64,000 nucleotides of DNA, taken from NCBI RefSeq assembly GCF_024763615.1, contig NW_026604850.1, positions 1 through 64,000 of the forward strand, given 5' to 3'. The position numbers and the translations under genes are program-made. Each line of letters opens with the position of its first letter. Within the stretch, counting starts at the first letter, position 1. Below, piece after piece: positions 23,301-36,942 of the stretch. The stretch comes from Phlebotomus papatasi. Lineage: Eukaryota; Arthropoda; Insecta; Diptera; Psychodidae. The notes beneath the pieces are model-generated. The model searched no databases. It saw nothing but the letters and a program-made list of their open reading frames with translations, and was not told where the DNA came from.

Positions 23301-24846
23301 ATCTGCTCTAGAAACCGCAATTCTTAAAATTTCTCAATGAAAATCACATTAGAATACTTCAAATAATTCTAACAATCAATTAATATCTTTAGTTGAATTT
23401 TTTCTTGGAAAAATTCCCATTAAAAATCATCATGATCCCACCCTTGGGAGTTTTTTTTTAATTTTTTAAAAATGCCAAAATCTGCTCTAGAAACCGCAAT
23501 TCTTAAAATTTCTCAATGAAAATCACATTAGAATACTTCAAATAATTCTAACAATCAATTAATATCTTTAGTTGAATTTTTTCTTGGAAAAATTCCCATT
23601 AAAAATCATCATGATCCCACCCTTGGGAGTTTTTTTTTAATTTTTTAAAAATGCCAAAATCTGCTCTAGAAACCGCAATTCTTAAAATTTCTCAATGAAA
23701 ATCACATTAGAATACTTCAAATAATTCTAACAATCAATTAATATCTTTAGTTGAATTTTTTCTTGGAAAAATTCCCATTAAAAATCATCATGATCCCACC
23801 CTTGGGAGTTTTTTTTTAATTTTTTAAAAATGCCAAAATCTGCTCTAGAAACCGCAATTCTTAAAATTTCTCAATGAAAATCACATTAGAATACTTCAAA
23901 TAATTCTAATAATCAATTAATATCTTTAGTTGAATTTTTTCTTGGAAAAATTCCCATTAAAAATCATCATGATCCCACCCTTGGGAGTTTTTTTTTAATT
24001 TTTTAAAAATGCCAAAATCTGCTCTAGAAACCGCAATTCTTAAAATTTCTCAATGAAAATCACATTAGAATACTTCAAATAATTCTAACAATCAATTAAT
24101 ATCTTTAGTTGAATTTTTTCTTGGAAAAATTCCCATTAAAAATCATCATGATCCCACCCTTGGGAGTTTTTTTTTAATTTTTTAAAAATGCCAAAATCTG
24201 CTCTAGAAACCGCAATTCTTAAAATTTCTCAATGAAAATCACATTAGAATACTTCAAATAATTCTAACAATCAATTAATATCTTTAGTTGAATTTTTTCT
24301 TGGAAAAATTCCCATTAAAAATCATTATGATCCCACCCTTGGGAGTTTTTTTTTAATTTTTTAAAAATGCCAAAATCTGCTCTAGAAACCGCAATTCTTA
24401 AAATTTCTCAATGAAAATCACATTAGAATACTTCAAATAATTCTACCAATCAATTAATATCTTTAGTTGAATTTTTTCTTGGAAAAATTCCCATTAAAAA
24501 TCATCATGATCCCACCCTTGGGAGTTTTTTTTTTAATTTTTTAAAAATGCCAAAATCTGCTCTAGAAACCGCAATTCTTAAAATTTCTCAATGAAAATCA
24601 CATTAGAATACTTCAAATAATTCTACCAATCAATTAATATCATTAGTTGAATTTTTTCTTGGAAAAATTCCCATTAAAAATCATCATGATCCCACCCTTG
24701 GGAGTTTTTTTTTAATTTTTTAAAAATGCCAAAATCTGCTCTAGAAACCGCAATTCTTAAAATTTCTCAATGAAAATCACATTAGAATACTTCAAATAAT
24801 TCTAACAATCAATTAATATCTTTAGTTGAATTTTTGCTTGGAAAAA
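20366..24846. repeat. Transition zone with a uniform stretch (about 22.2-23.9 kb)
   Basis: Twenty-five monomers (4,482 bp) separate two TTCAGATT copies. The first part carries CTAATAATC (about 20,858) and CAATTATTATC (about 21,047) in the order later used in the 21-monomer repeat. It is followed by a near-identical run with small defects: a 2-bp loss in ATCATCATG near 22,000, a 4-bp loss of CCCA near 22,169, and one extra T in CATTCATG near 23,250. A CTAATAATC copy near 23,908 leads into the next domain. No gene is present. Confidence 0.75.
21473..21492. repeat. Duplicated GATCCCACCC before the T run (second instance)
   Basis: After TTGGGA a second GATCCCACCC is inserted at 21,473-21,482, followed by ten T. 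This is the same duplication, with the same join, as at 1,696-1,705, but without the C-rich insertion seen there. Confidence 0.85.
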
Positions 24847-27800
24847 TTCAGATTAAAAATCATCATGATCCCACCCTTGGGAGTTTTTTTTTAATTTTTT
24901 AAAAATGCCAAAATCTGCTCTAGAAACCGCAATTCTTAAAATTTCTCAATGAAAATCACATTAGAATACTTCAAATAATTCTAACAATCAATTAATATCT
25001 TTAGTTGAATTTTTTCTTGGAAAAATTCCCATTAAAAATCATCATGATCCCACCCTTGGGAGTTTTTTTTTAATTTTTTAAAAATGCCAAAATCTGCTCT
25101 AGAAACCGCAATTCTTAAAATTTCTCAATGAAAATCACATTAGAATACTTCAAATAATTCTAACAATCAATTAATATCTTTAGTTGAATTTTTTCTTGGA
25201 AAAATTCCCATTAAAAATCATCATGATCCCACCCTTGGGAGTTTTTTTTTAATTTTTTAAAAATGCCAAAATCTGCTCTAGAAACCGCAATTCTTAAAAT
25301 TTCTCAATGAAAATCACATTAGAATACTTCAAATAATTCTAATAATCAATTAATATCTTTAGTTGAATTTTTTCTTGGAAAAATTCCCATTAAAAATCAT
25401 CATGATCCCACCCTTGGGAGTTTTTTTTTAATTTTTTAAAAATGCCAAAATCTGCTCTAGAAACCGCAATTCTTAAAATTTCTCAATGAAAATCACATTA
25501 GAATACTTCAAATAATTCTAACAATCAATTATTATCTTTAGTTGAATTTTTTCTTGGAAAAATTCCCATTAAAAATCATCATGATCCCACCCTTGGGAGT
25601 TTTTTTTAATTTTTTAAAAATGCCAAAATCTGCTCTAGAAACCGCAATTCTTAAAATTTCTCAATGAAAATCACATTAGAATACTTCAAATAATTCTAAC
25701 AATCAATTAATATCTTTAGTTGAATTTTTTCTTGGAAAAATTCCCATTAAAAATCATTATGATCCCACCCTTGGGAGTTTTTTTTAATTTTTTAAAAATG
25801 CCAAAATCTGCTCTAGAAACCGCAATTCTTAAAATTTCTCAATGAAAATCACATTAGAATACTTCAAATAATTCTACCAATCAATTAATATCTTTAGTTG
25901 AATTTTTTCTTGGAAAAATTCCCATTAAAAATCATCATGATCCCACCCTTGGGAGTTTTTTTTTAATTTTTTAAAAATGCCAAAATCTGCTCTAGAAACC
26001 GCAATTCTTAAAATTTCTCAATGAAAATCACATTAGAATACTTCAAATAATTCTAACAATCAATTAATATCTTTAGTTGAATTTTTTCTTGGAAAAATTC
26101 CCATTAAAAATCATCATGATCCCACCCTTGGGAGTTTTTTTTTAATTTTTTAAAAATGCCAAAATCTGCTCTATAAACCGCAATTCTTAAAATTTCTCAA
26201 TGAAAATCACATTAGAATACTTCAAATAATTCTAACAATCAATTAATATCTTTAGTTGAATTTTTTCTTGGAAAAATTCCCATTAAAAATCATCATGATC
26301 CCACCCTTGGGAGTTTTTTTTAATTTTTTAAAAATGCCAAAATCTGCTCTAGAAACCGCAATTCTTAAAATTTCTCAATGAAAATCACATTAGAATACTT
26401 CAAATAATTCTAACAATCAATTAATATCTTTAGTTGAATTTTTTCTTGGAAAAATTCCCATTAAAAATCATTATGATCCCACCCTTGGGAGTTTTTTTTA
26501 ATTTTTTAAAAATGCCAAAATCTGCTCTAGAAACCGCAATTCTTAAAATTTCTCAATGAAAATCACATTAGAATACTTCAAATAATTCTAACAATCAATT
26601 AATATCTTTAGTTGAATTTTTTCTTGGAAAAATTCCCATTAAAAATCATCATGATCCCACCCTTGGGAGTTTTTTTTTAATTTTTTAAAAATGCCAAAAT
26701 CTGCTCTAGAAACCGCAATTCTTAAAATTTCTCAATGAAAATCACATTAGAATACTTCAAATAATTCTAACAATCAATTAATATCTTTAGTTGAATTTTT
26801 TCTTGGAAAAATTCCCATTAAAAATCATCATGATCCCACCCTTGGGAGTTTTTTTTTTAATTTTTTAAAAATGCCAAAATCTGCTCTAGAAACCGCAATT
26901 CTTAAAATTTCTCAATGAAAATCACATTAGAATACTTCAAATAATTCTAACAATCAATTAATATCTTTAGTTGAATTTTTTCTTGGAAAAATTTCCATTA
27001 AAAATCATTATGATCCCACCCTTGGGAGTTTTTTTTTTTAATTTTTTAAAAATGCCAAAATCTGCTCTAGAAACCGCAATTCTTAAAATTTCTCAATGAA
27101 AATCACATTAGAATACTTCAAATAATTCTAACAATCAATTAATATCTTTAGTTGAATTTTTGCTTGGAAAAATTCAGATTAAAAATCATCATGATCCCAC
27201 CCTTGGGAGTTTTTTTTTAATTTTTTAAAAATGCCAAAATCTGCTCTAGAAACCGCAATTCTTAAAATTTCTCAATGAAAATCACATTAGAATACTTCAA
27301 ATAATTCTAACAATCAATTAATATCTTTAGTTGAATTTTTTCTTGGAAAAATTCCCATTAAAAATCATCATGATCCCACCCTTGGGAGTTTTTTTTTAAT
27401 TTTTTAAAAATGCCAAAATCTGCTCTAGAAACCGCAATTCTTAAAATTTCTCAATGAAAATCACATTAGAATACTTCAAATAATTCTAACAATCAATTAA
27501 TATCTTTAGTTGAATTTTTTCTTGGAAAAATTCCCATTAAAAATCATCATGATCCCACCCTTGGGAGTTTTTTTTTAATTTTTTAAAAATGCCAAAATCT
27601 GCTCTAGAAACCGCAATTCTTAAAATTTCTCAATGAAAATCACATTAGAATACTTCAAATAATTCTAATAATCAATTAATATCTTTAGTTGAATTTTTTC
27701 TTGGAAAAATTCCCATTAAAAATCATCATGATCCCACCCTTGGGAGTTTTTTTTTAATTTTTTAAAAATGCCAAAATCTGCTCTAGAAACCGCAATTCTT

Positions 27801-28605
27801 AAAATTTCTCAATGAAAATCACATTAGAATACTTCAAATAATTCTAACAATCAATTATTATCTTTAGTTGAATTTTTTCTTGGAAAAATTCCCATTAAAA
27901 ATCATCAAGATCCCACCCTTGGGAGTTTTTTTTAATTTTTTAAAAATGCCAAAATCTGCTCTAGAAACCGCAATTCTTAAAATTTCTCAATGAAAATCAC
28001 ATTAGAATACTTCAAATAATTCTAACAATCAATTAATATCTTTAGTTGAATTTTTTCTTGGAAAAATTCCCATTAAAAATCATTATGATCCCACCCTTGG
28101 GAGTTTTTTTTTAATTTTTTAAAAATGCCAAAATCTGCTCTAGAAACCGCAATTCTTAAAATTTCTCAATGAAAATCACATTAGAATACTTCAAATAATT
28201 CTACCAATCAATTAATATCTTTAGTTGAATTTTTTCTTGGAAAAATTCCCATTAAAAATCATCATGATCCCACCCTTGGGAGTTTTTTTTTTAATTTTTT
28301 AAAAATGCCAAAATCTGCTCTAGAAACCGCAATTCTTAAAATTTCTCAATGAAAATCACATTAGAATACTTCAAATAATTCTACCAATCAATTAATATCA
28401 TTAGTTGAATTTTTTCTTGGAAAAATTCCCATTAAAAATCATCATGATCCCACCCTTGGGAGTTTTTTTTTTAATTTTTTAAAAATGCCAAAATCTGCTC
28501 TAGAAACCGCAATTCTTAAAATTTCTCAATGAAAATCACATTAGAATACTTCAAATAATTCTAACAATCAATTAATATCTTTAGTTGAATTTTTGCTTGG
28601 AAAAA
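24847..28605. repeat. 21-monomer higher-order repeat unit, first copy (3,759 bp)
   Basis: The unit begins with a GCTTGG/TTCAGATT monomer (TTCAG at 24,847). It then shows CTAATAATC, CAATTATTATC with a short T run, ATTATGAT, CTACCAATC, CTATAAACC (26,171), a TTTCCATT/ATTATGAT monomer, a second TTCAGATT (27,173), CTAATAATC, CAATTATTATC, ATTATGAT, CTACCAATC and CTACCAATC/CATTAG. The next unit starts at 28,606, so the period is 3,759 bp (21.0 monomers). Internally the TTCAGATT copies are 13 and 8 monomers apart, so the unit itself contains a diverged duplication. Confidence 0.8.
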
Positions 28606-31600
28606 TTCAGATTAAAAATCATCATGATCCCACCCTTGGGAGTTTTTTTTTAATTTTTTAAAAATGCCAAAATCTGCTCTAGAAACCGCAATTCTTAAAA
28701 TTTCTCAATGAAAATCACATTAGAATACTTCAAATAATTCTAACAATCAATTAATATCTTTAGTTGAATTTTTTCTTGGAAAAATTCCCATTAAAAATCA
28801 TCATGATCCCACCCTTGGGAGTTTTTTTTTAATTTTTTAAAAATGCCAAAATCTGCTCTAGAAACCGCAATTCTTAAAATTTCTCAATGAAAATCACATT
28901 AGAATACTTCAAATAATTCTAACAATCAATTAATATCTTTAGTTGAATTTTTTCTTGGAAAAATTCCCATTAAAAATCATCATGATCCCACCCTTGGGAG
29001 TTTTTTTTTAATTTTTTAAAAATGCCAAAATCTGCTCTAGAAACCGCAATTCTTAAAATTTCTCAATGAAAATCACATTAGAATACTTCAAATAATTCTA
29101 ATAATCAATTAATATCTTTAGTTGAATTTTTTCTTGGAAAAATTCCCATTAAAAATCATCATGATCCCACCCTTGGGAGTTTTTTTTTAATTTTTTAAAA
29201 ATGCCAAAATCTGCTCTAGAAACCGCAATTCTTAAAATTTCTCAATGAAAATCACATTAGAATACTTCAAATAATTCTAACAATCAATTATTATCTTTAG
29301 TTGAATTTTTTCTTGGAAAAATTCCCATTAAAAATCATCATGATCCCACCCTTGGGAGTTTTTTTTAATTTTTTAAAAATGCCAAAATCTGCTCTAGAAA
29401 CCGCAATTCTTAAAATTTCTCAATGAAAATCACATTAGAATACTTCAAATAATTCTAACAACCAATTAATATCTTTAGTTGAATTTTTTCTTGGAAAAAT
29501 TCCCATTAAAAATCATTATGATCCCACCCTTGGGAGTTTTTTTTAATTTTTTAAAAATGCCAAAATCTGCTCTAGAAACCGCAATTCTTAAAATTTCTCA
29601 ATGAAAATCACATTAGAATACTTCAAATAATTCTACCAATCAATTAATATCTTTAGTTGAATTTTTTCTTGGAAAAATTCCCATTAAAAATCATCATGAT
29701 CCCACCCTTGGGAGTTTTTTTTTAATTTTTTAAAAATGCCAAAATCTGCTCTAGAAACCGCAATTCTTAAAATTTCTCAATGAAAATCACATTAGAATAC
29801 TTCAAATAATTCTAACAATCAATTAATATCTTTAGTTGAATTTTTTCTTGGAAAAATTCCCATTAAAAATCATCATGATCCCACCCTTGGGAGTTTTTTT
29901 TTAATTTTTTAAAAATGCCAAAATCTGCTCTATAAACCGCAATTCTTAAAATTTCTCAATGAAAATCACATTAGAATACTTCAAATAATTCTACCAATCA
30001 ATTAATATCTTTAGTTGAATTTTTTCTTGGAAAAATTCCCATTAAAAATCATCATGATCCCACCCTTGGGAGTTTTTTTTAATTTTTTAAAAATGCCAAA
30101 ATCTGCTCTAGAAACCGCAATTCTTAAAATTTCTCAATGAAAATCACATTAGAATACTTCAAATAATTCTAACAATCAATTAATATCTTTAGTTGAATTT
30201 TTTCTTGGAAAAATTCCCATTAAAAATCATTATGATCCCACCCTTGGGAGTTTTTTTTAATTTTTTAAAAATGCCAAAATCTGCTCTAGAAACCGCAATT
30301 CTTAAAATTTCTCAATGAAAATCACATTAGAATACTTCAAATAATTCTAACAATCAATTAATATCTTTAGTTGAATTTTTTCTTGGAAAAATTCCCATTA
30401 AAAATCATCATGATCCCACCCTTGGGAGTTTTTTTTTAATTTTTTAAAAATGCCAAAATCTGCTCTAGAAACCGCAATTCTTAAAATTTCTCAATGAAAA
30501 TCACATTAGAATACTTCAAATAATTCTAACAATCAATTAATATCTTTAGTTGAATTTTTTCTTGGAAAAATTCCCATTAAAAATCATTATGATCCCACCC
30601 TTGGGAGTTTTTTTTAATTTTTTAAAAATGCCAAAATCTGCTCTAGAAACCGCAATTCTTAAAATTTCTCAATGAAAATCACATTAGAATACTTCAAATA
30701 ATTCTACCAATCAATTAATATCTTTAGTTGAATTTTTTCTTGGAAAAATTCCCATTAAAAATCATCATGATCCCACCCTTGGGAGTTTTTTTTTAATTTT
30801 TTAAAAATGCCAAAATCTGCTCTAGAAACCGCAATTCTTAAAATTTCTCAATGAAAATCACATTAGAATACTTCAAATAATTCTAACAATCAATTAATAT
30901 CTTTAGTTGAATTTTTTCTTGGAAAAATTCCCATTAAAAATCATCATGATCCCACCCTTGGGAGTTTTTTTTTAATTTTTTAAAAATGCCAAAATCTGCT
31001 CTATAAACCGCAATTCTTAAAATTTCTCAATGAAAATCACATTAGAATACTTCAAATAATTCTAACAATCAATTAATATCTTTAGTTGAATTTTTTCTTG
31101 GAAAAATTCCCATTAAAAATCATCATGATCCCACCCTTGGGAGTTTTTTTTAATTTTTTAAAAATGCCAAAATCTGCTCTAGAAACCGCAATTCTTAAAA
31201 TTTCTCAATGAAAATCACATTAGAATACTTCAAATAATTCTAACAATCAATTAATATCTTTAGTTGAATTTTTTCTTGGAAAAATTCCCATTAAAAATCA
31301 TTATGATCCCACCCTTGGGAGTTTTTTTTAATTTTTTAAAAATGCCAAAATCTGCTCTAGAAACCGCAATTCTTAAAATTTCTCAATGAAAATCACATTA
31401 GAATACTTCAAATAATTCTAACAATCAATTAATATCTTTAGTTGAATTTTTTCTTGGAAAAATTCCCATTAAAAATCATCATGATCCCACCCTTGGGAGT
31501 TTTTTTTTAATTTTTTAAAAATGCCAAAATCTGCTCTAGAAACCGCAATTCTTAAAATTTCTCAATGAAAATCACATTAGAATACTTCAAATAATTCTAA

Positions 31601-32484
31601 CAATCAATTAATATCTTTAGTTGAATTTTTTCTTGGAAAAATTCCCATTAAAAATCATCATGATCCCACCCTTGGGAGTTTTTTTTTTAATTTTTTAAAA
31701 ATGCCAAAATCTGCTCTAGAAACCGCAATTCTTAAAATTTCTCAATGAAAATCACATTAGAATACTTCAAATAATTCTAACAATCAATTAATATCTTTAG
31801 TTGAATTTTTTCTTGGAAAAATTTCCATTAAAAATCATTATGATCCCACCCTTGGGAGTTTTTTTTTTAATTTTTTAAAAATGCCAAAATCTGCTCTAGA
31901 AACCGCAATTCTTAAAATTTCTCAATGAAAATCACATTAGAATACTTCAAATAATTCTAACAATCAATTAATATCTTTAGTTGAATTTTTGCTTGGAAAA
32001 ATTCAGATTAAAAATCATCATGATCCCACCCTTGGGAGTTTTTTTTTAATTTTTTAAAAATGCCAAAATCTGCTCTAGAAACCGCAATTCTTAAAATTTC
32101 TCAATGAAAATCACATTAGAATACTTCAAATAATTCTAACAATCAATTAATATCTTTAGTTGAATTTTTTCTTGGAAAAATTCCCATTAAAAATCATCAT
32201 GATCCCACCCTTGGGAGTTTTTTTTTAATTTTTTAAAAATGCCAAAATCTGCTCTAGAAACCGCAATTCTTAAAATTTCTCAATGAAAATCACATTAGAA
32301 TACTTCAAATAATTCTAACAATCAATTAATATCTTTAGTTGAATTTTTTCTTGGAAAAATTCCCATTAAAAATCATCATGATCCCACCCTTGGGAGTTTT
32401 TTTTTAATTTTTTAAAAATGCCAAAATCTGCTCTAGAAACCGCAATTCTTAAAATTTCTCAATGAAAATCACATTAGAATACTT

Positions 32485-32560
32485 AATTCTAACAATCAAT
32501 TAATATCTTTAGTTGAATTTTTTCTTGGAAAAATTCCCATTAAAAATCATCATGATCCCA
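32485..32560. repeat. 76-bp satellite fragment inserted inside a monomer
   Basis: The tail of one monomer reads GAATACTT and, instead of CAAATAATTCTAATAATC, continues with 76 bp running from AATTCTAACAATC to CATGATCCCA, then resumes with AATAATTCTAATAATC. The inserted piece is ordinary satellite in the same orientation and replaces only CA. Parallel copies at 25,341, 27,667, 29,101 and 34,118 lack the insert, so this copy is the derived one. Confidence 0.85.
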
Positions 32561-33058
32561 AATAATTCTAATAATCAATTAATATCTTTAGTTGAATTTT
32601 TTCTTGGAAAAATTCCCATTAAAAATCATCATGATCCCACCCTTGGGAGTTTTTTTTTAATTTTTTAAAAATGCCAAAATCTGCTCTAGAAACCGCAATT
32701 CTTAAAATTTCTCAATGAAAATCACATTAGAATACTTCAAATAATTCTAACAATCAATTAATATCTTTAGTTGAATTTTTTCTTGGAAAAATTCCCATTA
32801 AAAATCATCATGATCCCACCCTTGGGAGTTTTTTTTAATTTTTTAAAAATGCCAAAATCTGCTCTAGAAACCGCAATTCTTAAAATTTCTCAATGAAAAT
32901 CACATTAGAATACTTCAAATAATTCTAACAATCAATTAATATCTTTAGTTGAATTTTTTCTTGGAAAAATTCCCATTAAAAATCATTATGATCCCACCCT
33001 TGGGAGTTTTTTTTTAATTTTTTAAAAATGCCAAAATCTGCTCTAGAAACCGCAATTC

Positions 33059-33173
33059 AAAATCATCATGATCCCACCCTTGGGAGTTTTTTTTTTAATT
33101 TTTTAAAAATGCCAAAATCTGCTCTAGAAACCGCAATTCTTAAAATTTCTCAATGAAAATCACATTAGAATAC
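33059..33173. repeat. 115-bp satellite fragment inserted inside a monomer
   Basis: Between GCAATTC and TTAAAATTTCTC, which are normally adjacent, lie 115 bp of satellite running from AAAATCATCATG to GAATAC. Removing them restores a normal 179-bp monomer. The event lies about 0.5 kb from the similar insertion at 32,485 and in the same damaged end of the 28-monomer unit. Confidence 0.85.
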
Positions 33174-33623
33174 TTAAAATTTCTCAATGAAAATCACATT
33201 AGAATACTTCAAATAATTCTACCAATCAATTAATATCTTTAGTTGAATTTTTTCTTGGAAAAATTCCCATTAAAAATCATCATGATCCCACCCTTGGGAG
33301 TTTTTTTTTTAATTTTTTAAAAATGCCAAAATCTGCTCTAGAAACCGCAATTCTTAAAATTTCTCAATGAAAATCACATTAGAATACTTCAAATAATTCT
33401 ACCAATCAATTAATATCATTAGTTGAATTTTTTCTTGGAAAAATTCCCATTAAAAATCATCATGATCCCACCCTTGGGAGTTTTTTTTTTAATTTTTTAA
33501 AAATGCCAAAATCTGCTCTAGAAACCGCAATTCTTAAAATTTCTCAATGAAAATCACATTAGAATACTTCAAATAATTCTAACAATCAATTAATATCTTT
33601 AGTTGAATTTTTGCTTGGAAAAA

Positions 33624-36600
33624 TTCAGATTAAAAATCATCATGATCCCACCCTTGGGAGTTTTTTTTTAATTTTTTAAAAATGCCAAAATCTGCTCTAG
33701 AAACCGCAATTCTTAAAATTTCTCAATGAAAATCACATTAGAATACTTCAAATAATTCTAACAATCAATTAATATCTTTAGTTGAATTTTTTCTTGGAAA
33801 AATTCCCATTAAAAATCATCATGATCCCACCCTTGGGAGTTTTTTTTTAATTTTTTAAAAATGCCAAAATCTGCTCTAGAAACCGCAATTCTTAAAATTT
33901 CTCAATGAAAATCACATTAGAATACTTCAAATAATTCTAACAATCAATTAATATCTTTAGTTGAATTTTTTCTTGGAAAAATTCCCATTAAAAATCATCA
34001 TGATCCCACCCTTGGGAGTTTTTTTTTAATTTTTTAAAAATGCCAAAATCTGCTCTAGAAACCGCAATTCTTAAAATTTCTCAATGAAAATCACATTAGA
34101 ATACTTCAAATAATTCTAATAATCAATTAATATCTTTAGTTGAATTTTTTCTTGGAAAAATTCCCATTAAAAATCATCATGATCCCACCCTTGGGAGTTT
34201 TTTTTTAATTTTTTAAAAATGCCAAAATCTGCTCTAGAAACCGCAATTCTTAAAATTTCTCAATGAAAATCACATTAGAATACTTCAAATAATTCTAACA
34301 ATCAATTATTATCTTTAGTTGAATTTTTTCTTGGAAAAATTCCCATTAAAAATCATCATGATCCCACCCTTGGGAGTTTTTTTTTAATTTTTTAAAAATG
34401 CCAAAATCTGCTCTAGAAACCGCAATTCTTAAAATTTCTCAATGAAAATCACATTAGAATACTTCAAATAATTCTAACAATCAATTAATATCTTTAGTTG
34501 AATTTTTTCTTGGAAAAATTCCCATTAAAAATCATTATGATCCCACCCTTGGGAGTTTTTTTTAATTTTTTAAAAATGCCAAAATCTGCTCTAGAAACCG
34601 CAATTCTTAAAATTTCTCAATGAAAATCACATTAGAATACTTCAAATAATTCTAACAATCAATTAATATCTTTAGTTGAATTTTTTCTTGGAAAAATTCC
34701 CATTAAAAATCATCATGATCCCACCCTTGGGAGTTTTTTTTTAATTTTTTAAAAATGCCAAAATCTGCTCTAGAAACCGCAATTCTTAAAATTTCTCAAT
34801 GAAAATCACATTAGAATACTTCAAATAATTCTAACAATCAATTAATATCTTTAGTTGAATTTTTTCTTGGAAAAATTCCCATTAAAAATCATCATGATCC
34901 CACCCTTGGGAGTTTTTTTTTAATTTTTTAAAAATGCCAAAATCTGCTCTAGAAACCGCAATTCTTAAAATTTCTCAATGAAAATCACATTAGAATACTT
35001 CAAATAATTCTAACAATCAATTAATATCTTTAGTTGAATTTTTTCTTGGAAAAATTCCCATTAAAAATCATCATGATCCCACCCTTGGGAGTTTTTTTTA
35101 ATTTTTTAAAAATGCCAAAATCTGCTCTAGAAACCGCAATTCTTAAAATTTCTCAATGAAAATCACATTAGAATACTTCAAATAATTCTAACAATCAATT
35201 AATATCTTTAGTTGAATTTTTTCTTGGAAAAATTCCCATTAAAAATCATTATGATCCCACCCTTGGGAGTTTTTTTTAATTTTTTAAAAATGCCAAAATC
35301 TGCTCTAGAAACCGCAATTCTTAAAATTTCTCAATGAAAATCACATTAGAATACTTCAAATAATTCTAACAATCAATTAATATCTTTAGTTGAATTTTTT
35401 CTTGGAAAAATTCCCATTAAAAATCATCATGATCCCACCCTTGGGAGTTTTTTTTTAATTTTTTAAAAATGCCAAAATCTGCTCTAGAAACCGCAATTCT
35501 TAAAATTTCTCAATGAAAATCACATTAGAATACTTCAAATAATTCTAACAATCAATTAATATCTTTAGTTGAATTTTTTCTTGGAAAAATTCCCATTAAA
35601 AATCATCATGATCCCACCCTTGGGAGTTTTTTTTTTAATTTTTTAAAAATGCCAAAATCTGCTCTAGAAACCGCAATTCTTAAAATTTCTCAATGAAAAT
35701 CACATTAGAATACTTCAAATAATTCTAACAATCAATTAATATCTTTAGTTGAATTTTTTCTTGGAAAAATTTAACAATCCTTTAGTTGAATTTTTTCTTA
35801 AAAATCATTATGATCCCACCCTTGGGAGTTTTTTTTTTAATTTTTTAAAAATGCCAAAATCTGCTCTAGAAACCGCAATTCTTAAAATTTCTCAATGAAA
35901 ATCACATTAGAATACTTCAAATAATTCTAACAATCAATTAATATCTTTAGTTGAATTTTTTCTTGGAAAAATTTCCATTAAAAATCATCATGATCCCACC
36001 CTTGGGAGTTTTTTTTTAATTTTTTAAAAATGCCAAAATCTGCTCTAGAAACCGCAATTCTTAAAATTTCTCAATGAAAATCACATTAGAATACTTCAAA
36101 TAATTCTAACAATCAATTAATATCTTTAGTTGAATTTTTTCTTGGAAAAATTCCCATTAAAAATCATCATGATCCCACCCTTGGGAGTTTTTTTTTAATT
36201 TTTTAAAAATGCCAAAATCTGCTCTAGAAACCGCAATTCTTAAAATTTCTCAATGAAAATCACATTAGAATACTTCAAATAATTCTAACAATCAATTAAT
36301 ATCTTTAGTTGAATTTTTTCTTGGAAAAATTCCCATTAAAAATCATCATGATCCCACCCTTGGGAGTTTTTTTTTTTAATTTTTTAAAAATGCCAAAATC
36401 TGCTCTAGAAACCGCAATTCTTAAAATTTCTCAATGAAAATCACATTAGAATACTTCAAATAATTCTAACAATCAATTAATATCTTTAGTTGAATTTTTT
36501 CTTGGAAAAATTCCCATTAAAAATCATCATGATCCCACCCTTGGGAGTTTTTTTTTAATTTTTTAAAAATGCCAAAATCTGCTCTATAAACCGCAATTCT

Positions 36601-36942
36601 TAAAATTTCTCAATGAAAATCACATTAGAATACTTCAAATAATTCTAACAATCAATTAATATCTTTAGTTGAATTTTTTCTTGGAAAAATTCCCATTAAA
36701 AATCATCATGATCCCACCCTTGGGAGTTTTTTTTTTAATTTTTTAAAAATGCCAAAATCTGCTCTAGAAACCGCAATTCTTAAAATTTCTCAATGAAAAT
36801 CACATTAGAATACTTCAAATAATTCTAACAATCAATTAATATCTTTAGTTGAATTTTTTCTTGGAAAAATTCCCATTAAAAATCATCATGATCCCACCCT
36901 TGGGAGTTTTTTTTTAATTTTTTAAAAATGCCAAAATCTGCT
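33624..36942. repeat. Continuation of the 21/28-monomer domain, then ordinary monomers
   Basis: The segment starts with another TTCAGATT copy (33,624) and repeats CTAATAATC (about 34,118), CAATTATTATC (about 34,305) and ATTATGAT (about 34,531). It then loses the HOR order. A CTATAAACC copy lies near 36,586. A scrambled copy at 35,771-35,800 interrupts the TTTCCATT/ATTATGAT monomer that in the earlier units precedes TTCAGATT, and no TTCAGATT follows. No gene is present. Confidence 0.7.
35771..35800. repeat. Scrambled monomer: TAACAATC and CTTTAG words inserted after GGAAAAATT
   Basis: After TTGGAAAAATT the sequence jumps to TAACAATC, then CTTTAGTTGAATTTTTTCTT, and returns to AAAAATCATTATG. 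In the equivalent copies near 26,991 and 31,820 this position simply reads TTTCCATT. About 28 bp from the previous monomer boundary replaced 6 bp. Confidence 0.8.

Larger units (their letters stand above)
28606..33623. repeat. 28-monomer version of the same higher-order repeat (5,018 bp)
   Basis: TTCAGATT to CTATAAACC is 1,324 bp here (28,606 to 29,930), exactly as in the preceding unit (24,847 to 26,171). A second CTATAAACC at 31,001 shows that a 6-monomer block (1,071 bp) was duplicated inside this copy. CTATAAACC to the next TTCAGATT is 1,001 bp (31,001 to 32,002) against 1,002 bp in the first unit. The final part is damaged by two inserted satellite fragments (32,485-32,560 and 33,059-33,173), which add about one monomer before the next TTCAGATT at 33,624. 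Confidence 0.8.
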
